The position numbers and the translations under genes were made by a program. A stretch of 64,000 bases of DNA from Azophilus sp965200465 (GTDB lineage: Bacteria; Pseudomonadota; Gammaproteobacteria; Pseudomonadales; Azotimanducaceae): the NCBI GenBank assembly GCA_965200465.1, contig OZ241358.1:930001-994000 (forward strand). The letters run 5' to 3'. Each line of letters opens with the position of its first letter. Position 1 is the first letter of the stretch. The notes beneath the pieces were generated by a model that made no database searches, was not told where the DNA came from, and was given only the letters and a program-made list of their open reading frames with translations. Of the stretch, positions 16,222 through 25,336 are shown in pieces.

Positions 16222-17679
16222 ATGCGCAAAACAGGAAAGCCCAGGCTCACCACCGCCGCCGGCATCCCCGTCGGCGACAATCAAAACAGCTTGACCGCCG
16301 GCCCCCAGGGCCCGCTGTTGGTTCAAGACTGGCAACTGTTCGAGAAGCACGCCCACTTCAACCGGGAGCGCATTCCGGAGCGGGTGGTTCACGCCAAGGG
16401 CTCCGGCGCCTACGGGAAGCTGCGCATCACCGGCGACATCAGCCGCTGCACCAAGGCCAAGGCGCTGCAGCCGGGGGCGGAGAGCGAATGCTTCCTGCGC
16501 TTCTCCACCGTGGCCGGGGAGCGCGGCGCGGCGGACGCCGAACGGGACGTGCGCGGCTTCGCCCTGAAGGTTTACACCGAAGAGGGCAACTGGGACCTGG
16601 TGGGCAACAACACGCCGGTGTTCTTCGTGCGCGACCCCTACAAGTTCCCGGACTTCATCCGCAGCCAGAAGCGGCACCCGCGCACCAACCTGCGCAGCCC
16701 CACCGCCATGTGGGACTTCTGGTCCCTCTCCCCGGAAAGCCTGCACCAAGTCACCATCCTGATGTCGGACCGGGGCGCCCCGAAGAGCTACCGGCACATG
16801 AACGGTTACGGCTCCCACACGTTCAGCCTCATCAACCAAGAAGGCGAGCGCTTCTGGGTGAAGTTCCACTTCAAGACCCTGCAGGGCGTTCAATGCCTGG
16901 GCAATGCGGAGGCGGACGGGCTCATCGGCGCGGACCGGGAAAGCCACCAGCGCGACCTCTTCAACGCCATTGAGAAGGGCGACTTCCCCAAATGGCGTTT
17001 CTGCGTGCAGATAATGCCGGAGTCCGACGCGGAGCGGACCCCCTATGTTCCCTTCGACCTCACCAAGGTGTGGCCGCACAGCGACTATCCGCTGCAGGAG
17101 GTCGGTGTGCTGGAGCTCAACCGCAACCCGGAGAACTACTTCGCCGAGGTGGAGCAGTCCGGCTTTTCGCCGGCCAACGTGGTCCCGGGCATCGGCCACA
17201 GCCCGGACCGGATGCTGCAGTTCCGCATCTTCTCCTACGCCGACGCGCAGCGCTACCGCCTTGGGGTGAACCACGAGGCGCTGCCCGTGAACCGCCCGCG
17301 CTGCCCCATGCACGGCTACCATCGGGACGGCTTGATGCGCTTCGACGGCAACGGCGGCGGCGCAGTCCACTACGAACCCAACCGCTTCGGGGGGCCGGTG
17401 GAGGATGCGCAGTTCAAGGAGCCGCCGCTGCCCATCGACGGCGCCGCCGACCGCTACGACCACCGCATCGGCAACGACGACCACATCCAAGCCGGCAATC
17501 TGTTCCGCCTGATGGACCGGGGGCAACGGACCCGCCTAATGGACAACATCGCCGCCGCCATGCGGGGGGTGCCCGAGGAGATCGCGCTGCGCCAAATCGG
17601 CCACTTCCGCCAAGCGGACCCCGCCTACGGCGAAGGCGTCGCGCAGCGCTTGGGCGCCAAGGTTGCGGAGAAGGCGTAG
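16222..17679 (+). CDS. katA: monofunctional heme catalase (small-subunit clade)
   Basis: Converts hydrogen peroxide to water and oxygen. The 485-residue length is that of small-subunit clade 3 catalases. Motifs: ERIPERVVHAKGSGAYG with the distal His at residue 57, FSTVAGERGAADAERDVRGF, the distal Asn in WDLVGNNTPVFFVRDP near residue 130, and the proximal heme ligand Tyr in RIFSYADAQRYRLG around residue 340. The N-terminus TTAAGIPVGDNQNSLTAGPQGP is typical. ATG 16222 is preceded by AAGGAGAAAGCA. The gene stands alone; the downstream minus-strand frame is a methylase remnant that overlaps its 3' end. Confidence 0.96.
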   Translation: MRKTGKPRLTTAAGIPVGDNQNSLTAGPQGPLLVQDWQLFEKHAHFNRERIPERVVHAKGSGAYGKLRITGDISRCTKAKALQPGAESECFLRFSTVAGERGAADAERDVRGFALKVYTEEGNWDLVGNNTPVFFVRDPYKFPDFIRSQKRHPRTNLRSPTAMWDFWSLSPESLHQVTILMSDRGAPKSYRHMNGYGSHTFSLINQEGERFWVKFHFKTLQGVQCLGNAEADGLIGADRESHQRDLFNAIEKGDFPKWRFCVQIMPESDAERTPYVPFDLTKVWPHSDYPLQEVGVLELNRNPENYFAEVEQSGFSPANVVPGIGHSPDRMLQFRIFSYADAQRYRLGVNHEALPVNRPRCPMHGYHRDGLMRFDGNGGGAVHYEPNRFGGPVEDAQFKEPPLPIDGAADRYDHRIGNDDHIQAGNLFRLMDRGQRTRLMDNIAAAMRGVPEEIALRQIGHFRQADPAYGEGVAQRLGAKVAEKA

Positions 17680-17942
17680 CCCGCAAACCGGGCCAAGTCG
17701 GTTGCCGGCTTGGCCCGAACCTGCGGACGGAAACATCCCAGCCGCGCCGCTTCGACCAGCGAAGTGCCGCCGCCGACGAAAGGGTCGAGAACCATCGCGC
17801 CCCGGTGCGCATAGGCGCGGAGCAGACCCTCAACGAGCTGCGGGGAGAATTGCCCATTCCACGGCAGCAGGTTGGTCCGCACCCGCTCGGCAATGTCGAG
17901 GCGGCTTTGGGAGAGAGATTCCCGTCGCCTAGCACCTAGCAT
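17625..17942 (-). pseudogene. remnant of a DNA methyltransferase (N-terminal fragment)
   Basis: A 105-codon open frame starts MLGARRRESLSQSRLDIAER and reaches the methylase motif VLDPFVGGGTSLVEAARLG (the S-adenosylmethionine-binding motif), about residue 70. After this the sequence no longer resembles a methylase (CFRPQVRAKPATDLARF) and runs into the antisense of the catalase gene. The catalytic D/NPPY motif is missing. This is the 5' end of an N6/N4-type DNA methylase whose remainder has been deleted. Confidence 0.75.
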
Positions 17943-17996
17943 TCCGCACCAACGGGAGCGTGGGAGTTTGGCGAGTGAGACGATGCGGAGCCCAGT

Positions 17997-18863
17997 TTAG
18001 CTGAACTGGCTGCGTCCGGACCGGGAGGCGCGCAGCCGCGCCATGTCCGGGCCGCGTTCGTCCCAGCCGTAGGGGTCGGCCAAGCCCATCAGGGTGCGGA
18101 AGTGCGTCGGGTTGCGGGCCAGCAGTTGCGGCGGCACGGCGTCCCCGTAGCGTTCCTGGGTGGTCATGTGCTCCCGGCAGAAGTAGAACAGTGCGGAAAT
18201 CCGCAGCCCCGGCGCGGTGCGCGGGAAGGGGCCGTGCCAAGTGTGGCCGTGCCAGACGATCAGGGCGCCGGCCGGCGCCTGCACCGGAACCACTGCGTCC
18301 AAGGACTCGTCCGGCGTCGGCTGGCGGCACAGCTTGTGGCTGCCGGGCAGGTAGCCCAAGGCGCCGTTCTCCAAGCTGTAGTCCGTGAGCGCCCAAGTCA
18401 CGGCGGCCACCTGAGCATAGGGGGCGAAGGGTGCCGGCACGCCGCGGTTGTCGCTGTGCAGGCCCAAGGCCTTGGCTGGCCCCGGCAGCGTTGTGGGCTT
18501 CTTGATCAGCGCGGAACTGCTCGACAGCTTGGCGCTGTTGCCCAACAGGTAACTGACCAGCGCCAGCCCCACCGGGTTCATCAACGCCTCCTCGAAAACC
18601 CGGCCGGCAAAGAGGATGCGCCACATCCAAGTCTCCCCGGCCTGCCCGGCAGTGGTGTGCAGTTGCGCCTTGGGCCGCCGTTCGGCCAACTCCAGCACCG
18701 CCTCCCGCAGCCGAGCGGCCAAGCCCTCCGGTGCCGCCCGCTCCGGCGGCACCACGGTCAACCCCTGGGCGTCCAGCTCCAAAGCATGCGCCTCCAGCCG
18801 CAGGGCCCGCAGGCCGGCCATGACCGCATCCAAATCCTCCGCCACCGCATCCACGGCCGGCAT
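17997..18863 (-). CDS. phytanoyl-CoA dioxygenase (PhyH) family oxygenase
   Basis: A 288-residue Fe(II)/2-oxoglutarate-dependent oxygenase. The facial triad is visible: H-x-D in LGLHSDNRG near residue 145 and the distal His in WHGHTWHGPFPR near residue 210, followed by an Arg (LRISALFYFC) for 2-oxoglutarate. Between them lie TWALTDYSLENGALGYLPGSHK, typical of PhyH. ATG 18863 is used, with GGGGG upstream; further extension into the repeat element is unlikely. The substrate is unknown; family members hydroxylate fatty acyl chains, ectoine and various natural products. Confidence 0.85.
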   Translation of the reverse strand: MPAVDAVAEDLDAVMAGLRALRLEAHALELDAQGLTVVPPERAAPEGLAARLREAVLELAERRPKAQLHTTAGQAGETWMWRILFAGRVFEEALMNPVGLALVSYLLGNSAKLSSSSALIKKPTTLPGPAKALGLHSDNRGVPAPFAPYAQVAAVTWALTDYSLENGALGYLPGSHKLCRQPTPDESLDAVVPVQAPAGALIVWHGHTWHGPFPRTAPGLRISALFYFCREHMTTQERYGDAVPPQLLARNPTHFRTLMGLADPYGWDERGPDMARLRASRSGRSQFS

Positions 18864-18935
18864 TGCACAACCCCCCCGGAATTCTCCAATGACCCCTCTA
18901 GTATGCAGGCGTTGTCCGGCGGCGCAAGGGCGAAC

Positions 18936-19906
18936 CCCCAATCCCCGCTTAAGGAATCGTTGCAGCGCGTTGCAAGGGGGCTGTGCAAGGTTTTTTCCGG
19001 CGATTGCATGGTTGCGGGACTTGCGACAGCCTGATTCTTAAGAGCGCGGGCGACACGCCGGCATCTAGCCATGTATAGCCATCTTCGGAACCGCCCGCCG
19101 CCGCCCTGTCAATCGGCATGGCCACGTCGCGCAACAGATTGTCCGCCGCCGCCAATGCGTTGCCATGCGCCCTACGCAGTGCTATGCGGGCCACTTCAAC
19201 ATCCGCACTGATTCGCCCGCGTCCGCCGCGGCGCAAGTCACCCGGCGAGTGTCTGTCTCGGTTCATGTTGTTTCCCAATGCACCCGGCAGTCTGCAAGCG
19301 CTTGGAGCGGGGCCAGTGCCTTTACTAAGCGTGAAGGGAGAACCAACACAGGCACCGGCCCCGCATGGGCGCACTAGGAAATGTTCGGGTCATATTGATA
19401 GGTGCCAGGGTCCGCCCCTTCAGCTTTCCACTGGAGGGAACTTCTTGAGCCTGCGCCTTTGGTGATCGCAACAGCGAATTCCACCAAATGCAACCTAGGC
19501 TTGCGCCACGGCCGCTTTTCCTTCGGCTTCGGTTCCTTGCGGGGCGTCATTTCCGTACCCCCCCCCGGTCTGTTCGCTTTTGCTCATTGGTTTGCCCTCT
19601 TAGTTGCGGGTGCGCCTTGGCTGGAGTGACGTCGAAACGCCTACGCACAGGCAAACAAGCCGTGCTTGGTGGTCAAGCCAAGGGCGCAAGGCGCCATTCT
19701 AGCCTATCGCGGGCGCGAACAGCGAGGGCATAATGGAGATTGAAGTAATAAGCAAAAGTGACGGAAAAGTAACCCAAAATTCACGAAATGAACTACAACC
19801 CGCATGTTTACTGGAATTGAGCGCGGGCTCTTGCGCGGGCCTTAAGCCCGCGTTCCCAGGGGACCGTTGGCGGCGGGCCGGGCGATCCTTATCCGGGGAT
19901 TGGGGA
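18936..19906 (-). mobile_element. CCCCAATCCCCG-ended repeat element, interrupted copy
   Basis: Two separated pieces together match the repeat found whole at 28782-29104 and 50217-50384. One end is 18936-19022 (CCCCAATCCCCGCTTAAGGA to the stretch GATTGCATGGTTGCGGGAC). The other end is about 19806-19906 (GGCCTTAAGCCCGCG through CTTATCCGGGGATTGGGG). Both read on the minus strand in the correct order. About 780 bp between them are absent from the other copies, so this copy appears to have been interrupted. Confidence 0.55.
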
Positions 19907-20213
19907 ATCCGTTCATGTGCTTGACGGAGAGTTCGTTGGGGAGCAGGATGCGGAGCGTGGCCGGGGCGGCAACCGGGCCTTGGCGCTGGCCCCCCTGCAG
20001 CGCTGCACACGGGCTTCGGAGTTGCTGGAGCGGGTGCGGCAAACCAACGGCGAGTTCGCATAGGGCTTGCGCACCCGGGGCCGGATGGGGCGCAGGCCCT
20101 GGACGGCAAGGCCGCCAGTGAACAACTTTATAATCGCCCCGGGTGATCCCGTACAATTGATTGCCGCCTTGGCATGCGATTCGGCGTCATCCGGCGTTGC
20201 GCAGGTTTGCGTT
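19023..20213. other. gene-poor stretch before tRNA-Val
   Basis: No frame here has convincing codon pattern, start signals or recognisable motifs. A minus-strand frame near 19266-18949 (starting MNRDRHSPGDLRRGG) is open for about 105 codons but runs into the repeat element, and is not supported. There is a 9-C run at 19558-19566 and an AT-richer patch at 19735-19815. The first 780 bp may be foreign to the repeat element at 18936-19906. Confidence 0.5.
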
Positions 20214-20290
<77 letters not shown>

Positions 20291-20385
20291 GCGCATTCCT
20301 GCATTCCTTTCGCCTTCTCCTTGACCCCCCCTCCTTGGGAACCCCCCTCCCCGAACCCCCTCCCCGTCCGCCGGCCTGTGGGTGC

Positions 20386-21036
20386 TTAGGCATAGATGGC
20401 GTTCAGCCAGTTGCCGATGTCGATGATCTCCTCCGGGCAAACTTGATGGCCCATGCTGTACTCCCGCCACTCCACCGCGTAGTTCAGGCGACGCAGAGCC
20501 TCCCGGGAGGTCGCGCCGCGGGTGATGGGAATGAGCGGGTCCAACAGGCCGTGAGCCATGAGAATGGGCGTATGCACATTGGCAAGGCCGATGCGCTCCG
20601 CAAGGCGTTCATGGTCGTGGACATAGGTGGAGAGGGCGATGATGCCGGCCAAGCGCCGCTGATGGGAAAGCCCCAACTCCAAGGCGATGACGCCGCCCTG
20701 GCTGAAGCCGGCCAGCACGACGCGGCCGTCGTCGTCGCCGACCAAGTCCCGATTGCCGATGACTTCGGCCACCGAGGCGGCCGATGCCTTGATGTGGTCG
20801 TCGTTCGCCAGCGGCGAATGGGGATCGACGTCATACCAGGCGCGCATTTCGACGCCGTCGTTGATGGTCACCGGACGCATGGGCGCATTGGGAAAGACGA
20901 AGCGCAAGGGCGCCTGCAGCTTCAGCATGGGGATGATCGGCTCGAAATCGCGCACATCGGCGCCTAGGCCGTGCAGCCAAACCACGCAGCCGATCGGGGA
21001 CTCCCCCGTCTCCACGCTGATGCACTCAAGATTCAT
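20386..21036 (-). CDS. alpha/beta-hydrolase, carboxylesterase/lysophospholipase family
   Basis: A 216-residue cytosolic esterase of the Abhydrolase_2 type. The oxyanion motif VVWLHGLGADVRDFEP is near residue 18, the nucleophile elbow GFSQGGVIALELGL has Ser around residue 115, the catalytic Asp lies in HGLLDPLIPI and the His in YSMGHQVCPEE near residue 200. Full length and motif set agree with bacterial carboxylesterases of this group (for example Pseudomonas EstB). It is divergent from the ABC exporter, which has its own promoter in the gap. Confidence 0.92.
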   Translation of the reverse strand: MNLECISVETGESPIGCVVWLHGLGADVRDFEPIIPMLKLQAPLRFVFPNAPMRPVTINDGVEMRAWYDVDPHSPLANDDHIKASAASVAEVIGNRDLVGDDDGRVVLAGFSQGGVIALELGLSHQRRLAGIIALSTYVHDHERLAERIGLANVHTPILMAHGLLDPLIPITRGATSREALRRLNYAVEWREYSMGHQVCPEEIIDIGNWLNAIYA

Positions 21037-21083
21037 CCGTCGGCGCCGCCAAAGCCCGCTGAATTGCGGGACGGCGCACTAGG

Positions 21084-21113
21084 TTAACAGGTTTGCGCTG
21101 ATTGCAGGATAAT
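21084..21113 (+). promoter_or_regulatory. promoter of the ABC exporter gene
   Basis: TTAACA (21084-21089), an 18-base spacer and GATAAT (21108-21113) form a good sigma-70-type promoter. The -10 ends six bases before the ATG at 21120, so the transcript may be leaderless or have a very short leader. Confidence 0.55.
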
Positions 21114-21119
21114 GCGCAC

Positions 21120-22910
21120 ATGGACGATGGCTACGATAGGGAGGCGTCCCGGGAACTCACCAAGCTGCTGCCGGCGCTGCGGTTCCTGCGGCCCTACGTC
21201 AAGCAGGTGGTTTGCGCCGGTTTCGCCTTGGTGGCCACCGCCGCCATCACCCTGTCCATCGGCCAAGGGCTGCGCATGGTCATCGACCAAGGGCTTTCCG
21301 GCACCTCCGGCGCCTTGCTGGAGCGCACCATCCTGATCTTCGGCCTGTTGGTCGCCGGCCTCACCTTGGGCACCATGACCCGCTTCTATCTTGTTTCCTG
21401 GATCGGCGAACGGGTCAGCGCGGACATCCGGCTGGCGGTGTTCAAGCACCTCATTCGGCTGCATCCGGCCTTCTTTGAGGAGAACCGGCCCACGGAGATC
21501 CAAAGCCGCATCACCACGGACACCACCTTGCTGCAAACGGTGATCGGCTCCTCCGCCTCCATTGCGCTGCGCAACGCGCTGATGTTTCTCGGCGGAGTGG
21601 CCCTGCTGGTGGCGACCAATCCGAAACTGTCCTTGGTGGTGGTGGTCAGCGCCCCCTTGGTGGTGGCGCCCATTTTGTTTTTGGGCCGTCGGGTGCGCCG
21701 CCTGTCGCGCCGCAGCCAAGACCGGCTGGCGGACGTGGGCGCCCAGGCCGGGGAGTCCCTGCGCCATGTGAAGATCGTGCAGTCGTTCAATCATGAGGCC
21801 CAGGACGAGTTGGACTTCAACGCTCGGGTGGGGGCGGCCTTCGGCGTGGCGGTGCGGCGCATTCGCCAACGCACCTTCCTGATCGCCTTGGTCATGCTGC
21901 AGGTGATGGCCGCCATAGGCGTCATGCTGTGGATAGGCGGACAGGACGTCATCGCCGGACGCACTTCCCCCGGGGAATTGGCCGCCTTCATCTTCTACGC
22001 CTTCATCGTGGCCGGCGCCGTGGGCGCCATCAGCGAGGTCTATGGCGATCTGCAGCGGGCCGCCGGCGCCGCCGAGCGGCTGGTGGAGCTGCTTGGCGCC
22101 GCGGACTGCCTGCCGGAGCCGAGGGCGCCCGCCGCCCTGCCCCGCAACCGCCGCCTGACCTTAAGCGTCCACGGCCTTTCCTTCGCCTACCCGTCGCGCC
22201 CGCAAGCGCAAGTGCTGCGGCGGATCAACTTTGCAGTGCAGCCGGGGGAGATGGTGGCCTTGGTCGGCCCATCGGGCGCCGGCAAGAGCACCCTGTTTGA
22301 TCTGATTCAGCGTTTCTACGACCCCACGGAGGGCGCCATCCGCCTCAACGGCCACGGGCTTCCCAGCCTGCGGCGCAACGATGTGCGCGAACGCATCGGC
22401 TTCGTTCCGCAAGATCCGGTGCTGTTCGCCGGCAGCCTTAGGTCCAATGTCCTGTACGGCCATCCGCAAGCGACGGAGCCGCAACTAAACGAAGCGTTGC
22501 GTCTTGCCCAAGCCACCGCCTTCGTGCAAAACCTGCCCAAGGGCTTGGACACCTCGGTGGGGGAAGGCGGCGTCGGCCTTTCCGGAGGCCAAAAGCAGCG
22601 CCTCGCCATCGCCCGCGCCCTGTTGACGGAGCCGGCCCTGCTGCTGTTGGACGAGGCCACCAGCGCCCTGGACGCGGAGAGCGAGCACGCCATTCGGCAG
22701 AGCATCAACGAGATCAAGGGCCGCTGCAGCATCCTGGTCATCGCCCACCGCCTCTCCACCGCCCGCCAGGCGGACCGCATTCTGGTCTTTGAAGGCGGCG
22801 CCCTCATCGCCCAGGGCGGCCACGACGCCTTGACGCGCAGCAACGCTCTGTACGCCCGCTTTGCGGAGCTGCAGCTAGGGCCGGAGAGCCAAGCCCGGCC
22901 GGCGGCTTGA
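21120..22910 (+). CDS. MsbA-type ABC exporter (fused transmembrane and ATPase domains)
   Basis: A 596-residue half-transporter of the ABCB/MsbA group that would work as a homodimer, exporting lipid, lipopolysaccharide precursor or another amphipathic substrate. Residues 20-310 hold six membrane helices with coupling-helix features (FEENRPTEIQSRITTDTTLLQTVIG). The ATPase domain follows: Walker A GPSGAGKST near residue 385, Q-loop FVPQDPVLFAGS, signature LSGGQKQRLAIARAL near 490, Walker B ALLLLDEATSALD and H-loop VIAHRLSTA. The start is ATG 21120, just after the -10 box. Its last 428 bp are duplicated at 24743-25170. Confidence 0.93.
   Translation: MDDGYDREASRELTKLLPALRFLRPYVKQVVCAGFALVATAAITLSIGQGLRMVIDQGLSGTSGALLERTILIFGLLVAGLTLGTMTRFYLVSWIGERVSADIRLAVFKHLIRLHPAFFEENRPTEIQSRITTDTTLLQTVIGSSASIALRNALMFLGGVALLVATNPKLSLVVVVSAPLVVAPILFLGRRVRRLSRRSQDRLADVGAQAGESLRHVKIVQSFNHEAQDELDFNARVGAAFGVAVRRIRQRTFLIALVMLQVMAAIGVMLWIGGQDVIAGRTSPGELAAFIFYAFIVAGAVGAISEVYGDLQRAAGAAERLVELLGAADCLPEPRAPAALPRNRRLTLSVHGLSFAYPSRPQAQVLRRINFAVQPGEMVALVGPSGAGKSTLFDLIQRFYDPTEGAIRLNGHGLPSLRRNDVRERIGFVPQDPVLFAGSLRSNVLYGHPQATEPQLNEALRLAQATAFVQNLPKGLDTSVGEGGVGLSGGQKQRLAIARALLTEPALLLLDEATSALDAESEHAIRQSINEIKGRCSILVIAHRLSTARQADRILVFEGGALIAQGGHDALTRSNALYARFAELQLGPESQARPAA
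22483..22910 (+). repeat. 428 bp direct repeat, left copy (3' end of the exporter gene)
   Basis: This segment is matched by 24743-25170 with only two differences seen (A/G at 22510 and in the AGCC(A/G)GCCC stretch near 22892). The left copy is part of the intact exporter gene. Confidence 0.95.
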
Positions 22911-23139
22911 TGAGGTTGGCTAAGGACCGGCGGGGTTTGCCGGGCCGCCCTTCGTCCCGAAGGCCCCAAAATACCCCTTACGCCAGCCTCCCGCCCGCTT
23001 CGCAGCGGCCGGGGAGAGCCAAAACGCAGTCCCCGAACCGCGCCAACCCCACGCAGCAGCTCAAAACGCCGCGAAAGGGCACCAAGCGCCAACCGCTGAA
23101 CCCTTATTAGGGGATTAGGGTATGATTGGGAGAAATTCG

Positions 23140-23169
23140 TTGACAAGCCGAATCCGGCAACTGTACAGT
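23140..23169 (+). promoter_or_regulatory. promoter in the accessory insert
   Basis: TTGACA, an 18-base spacer and TACAGT form a clear sigma-70-type promoter about 190 bases before the small membrane-protein gene. Between 22911 and 23362 no confident gene is seen; an open frame at 23122-23376 (with MQEKTEGALSSDLS from 23261) is possible but unsupported. Confidence 0.5.
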
Positions 23170-23362
23170 CTCGATTGCGTCCTTGGCGGAAAACCCTGCT
23201 TCCTTCAATTTGCGCCTAGCGCGTTTCCACCAAGTGCGCACCATCACAAGGATATCGATATGCAAGAAAAAACCGAAGGCGCATTGAGTTCGGATTTAAG
23301 TAACAACCGCACAAGGTCGGCGCTAAACCAGCGCTGGTTGGACCTCGGTTATGGAGGCTACT

Positions 23363-23608
23363 GTGAACGAAGTTGACGTGTTTTACCTGATACTCGGAAT
23401 GGTATGGGGGCCGCTAGCGGCCATCGTTCTGCCCGGTGTGCTATACATCGTGAAGGACGTGAACAAGCGGATTGATAGTATCGAAGCGCACTTCAACACG
23501 CGGCTTGACGACCTTCGAGCTGACTTTGCCAAGGGCATATCCGAGCATGGAAAAATCAATGAAAGGCTTGAGAAGGTGGAAAAACGACTAAGCGATTTAT
23601 CCGCGTAA
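23363..23608 (+). CDS. small protein with one membrane helix and a coiled coil
   Basis: An 81-residue protein: an N-terminal hydrophobic helix (FYLILGMVWGPLAAIVLPGV, about residues 6-25) is followed by an amphipathic region with heptad character (VNKRIDSIEAHFNTRLDDL, KINERLEKVEKRLSDL). The GTG at 23363 is preceded by GGAGG at a five-base distance; an ATG four codons earlier lies within that Shine-Dalgarno. The arrangement mirrors the helix-plus-coil gene at 25337 in reverse order. No function is known. Confidence 0.6.
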   Translation: MNEVDVFYLILGMVWGPLAAIVLPGVLYIVKDVNKRIDSIEAHFNTRLDDLRADFAKGISEHGKINERLEKVEKRLSDLSA

Positions 23609-23633
23609 CAATTTATTAGATGCACTACCACAA

Positions 23634-24209
23634 ATGGATACGAGCATGGCCGAAGACAATAGCAGTACCGTTTACGTTCTCAAGAATGAAGGAATGCCCG
23701 GCCTGTTGAAGATAGGCAGGACGGCCAAGGCGGAACCTGGTGTGCGAATGGGCAACCTTTACACTACGGGGGTTCCGTACCCTTTTGAGTGCGTTAAGGC
23801 GGTGCGCGTTGACAACGCCAAGGCTTTGGAAGCCGCCTTGCACACCGCCTTTGACCAACACAGGGTGAACCCCAAGCGTGAGTTCTTCGCAATAAGCGAA
23901 AATGCTGCAACCGCAATCTTGGAGGTTTGGCCGAACGCTGTTGACGCGACGCCGGAAACCCAAGGCGAAGTTGATTTGGGAACCGATGAAATAGACAAAG
24001 AAGCTATCCAAAATGCGCGAAAAAGGCGGCCCAATATGCGCTTTAGCCTTTTGGGGATACAGATAGACGACACACTCACTTACAAGAGAAACCGTGATCT
24101 TCAAGCTCGCGTGGTTGACTTGGAAGAAAGCATGGTTGAATTCCAAGGGGGAACCATGTCCCTTAGATCCGCTACCCGAAAGGCGCTTAATATTGATGCC
24201 GCCCATTGA
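23634..24209 (+). CDS. GIY-YIG nuclease family protein (T5orf172-like), frameshifted near C-terminus
   Basis: The N-terminal domain (VYVLKNEGMPGLLKIGRT, then GVRMGNLYTTGVPYPFECV, EAALHTAFDQHRVNPKREFF) is the T5orf172/MUG113 version of the GIY-YIG fold. The C-terminal part (FSLLGIQIDDTLTYKRN, MVEFQGGTMSLRSATRKAL) resembles the DUF4357/RAMA domain that often follows. The frame stops at 24209, but another frame just after it encodes WEKQGSFAQSDYWLWEGK and VLYQHMVDAYPR to a TAG at 24307, which looks like the missing end of that domain. A single frameshift therefore seems to have truncated the protein. Start 23634 or 23646 is uncertain. Confidence 0.72.
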   Translation: MDTSMAEDNSSTVYVLKNEGMPGLLKIGRTAKAEPGVRMGNLYTTGVPYPFECVKAVRVDNAKALEAALHTAFDQHRVNPKREFFAISENAATAILEVWPNAVDATPETQGEVDLGTDEIDKEAIQNARKRRPNMRFSLLGIQIDDTLTYKRNRDLQARVVDLEESMVEFQGGTMSLRSATRKALNIDAAH

Positions 24210-24431
24210 CAAAATGGGAGAAACAAGGCTCATTCGCCCAAAGCGATTATTGGCTATGGGAAGGCAAGGTGCTTTACCAACATATGGTTGACGCTTACCC
24301 TAGGTAGCGTTAGGCACTGCTGGCGGAGTCCCCCAGTGAGTGCTAGCCGTACCTAGGTTGCCCGTCGCGCATTGCCTTGGCGGTTTCTTCGTCGCCATCC
24401 TTGGTCGCGCCGTACCACAGGGGGAAACCGA

Positions 24432-24675
24432 ATGAAGAAACACGCAATGACGTTAGCCTGCATCTTAATTCTGGCAGTGGCAGCATCCGCCGCAAGATTC
24501 GCATTCCGCACTATGCAAGGAATGGTACAAGCCCGGCGCCACAGTAGAAAAGGTTACTTTGCAGGATGATTCCTTGGATTCCCCTATGCGTTACTTGCGG
24601 GAAGCGTCACTTGCGGAATGCGGAGCGGAATGCGAATATGACGCCTTGCGAGCAACGCTGGCGACGCACCGTTAA
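24432..24675 (+). pseudogene. small exported or lipoprotein-like gene broken by a frameshift
   Basis: ATG 24432, with GGGGGA seven bases upstream, starts a signal-peptide-like KKHAMTLACILILAVAASAA. After about 22 codons this frame becomes unlikely and ends at 24569. In the next frame SALCKEWYKPGATVEKVTLQ continues through LREASLAECGAECEYDALRA to TAA 24673. The pattern signal, Cys, WYKPGAT, paired Cys is that of small phage or membrane-associated lipoproteins. One base gained or lost near 24500 would restore it. Confidence 0.5.
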
Positions 24676-24742
24676 CTGGCGGCTTGCTCGACGACGACTA
24701 CCACACTCTCGGCGACGAGTACGGAGACTTGAGCATGGCCAT

Positions 24743-25170
24743 AACTAAACGAAGCGTTGCGTCTTGCCCGAGCCACCGCCTTCGTGCAAAACCTGCCCAA
24801 GGGCTTGGACACCTCGGTGGGGGAAGGCGGCGTCGGCCTTTCCGGAGGCCAAAAGCAGCGCCTCGCCATCGCCCGCGCCCTGTTGACGGAGCCGGCCCTG
24901 CTGCTGTTGGACGAGGCCACCAGCGCCCTGGACGCGGAGAGCGAGCACGCCATTCGGCAGAGCATCAACGAGATCAAGGGCCGCTGCAGCATCCTGGTCA
25001 TCGCCCACCGCCTCTCCACCGCCCGCCAGGCGGACCGCATTCTGGTCTTTGAAGGCGGCGCCCTCATCGCCCAGGGCGGCCACGACGCCTTGACGCGCAG
25101 CAACGCTCTGTACGCCCGCTTTGCGGAGCTGCAGCTAGGGCCGGAGAGCCAGGCCCGGCCGGCGGCTTGA
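24743..25170 (+). pseudogene. duplicated 3' fragment of the ABC exporter gene
   Basis: Right copy of the 428 bp direct repeat. It encodes the last 142 codons of the exporter (signature, Walker B and H-loop) without Walker A or membrane domain and without an obvious translation start, so it cannot be functional as a transporter. Its near identity with 22483-22910 shows that the duplication is recent or is kept alike by recombination. Confidence 0.9.
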
Positions 25171-25336
25171 GAGGCTGGTTGAAAACCCGTGGGCGTTTGT
25201 CTGCGCCGCGGTGCGAAATGGCCATTGGCATCTGCGGCGAAAAGCTGACACAATCTTCAGCCGAAGCCCTTGGAGAAGCCGACAGATCCTCAGAGAATGA
25301 GCCGCACCACCGGCCATTTCACTAGGGGAAACGACA

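Noticed and set aside
18949..19374. Minus-strand frame of up to 141 codons beside the PhyH gene
   Set aside because: It runs into the repeat element, has no clear ribosome-binding site and no family resemblance.
19800..19860. Intrinsic terminator at the GGCCTTAAGCCCGCG palindrome
   Set aside because: The same palindrome occurs inside the repeat element at 28.85 kb and no T tract follows, so it belongs to the element.
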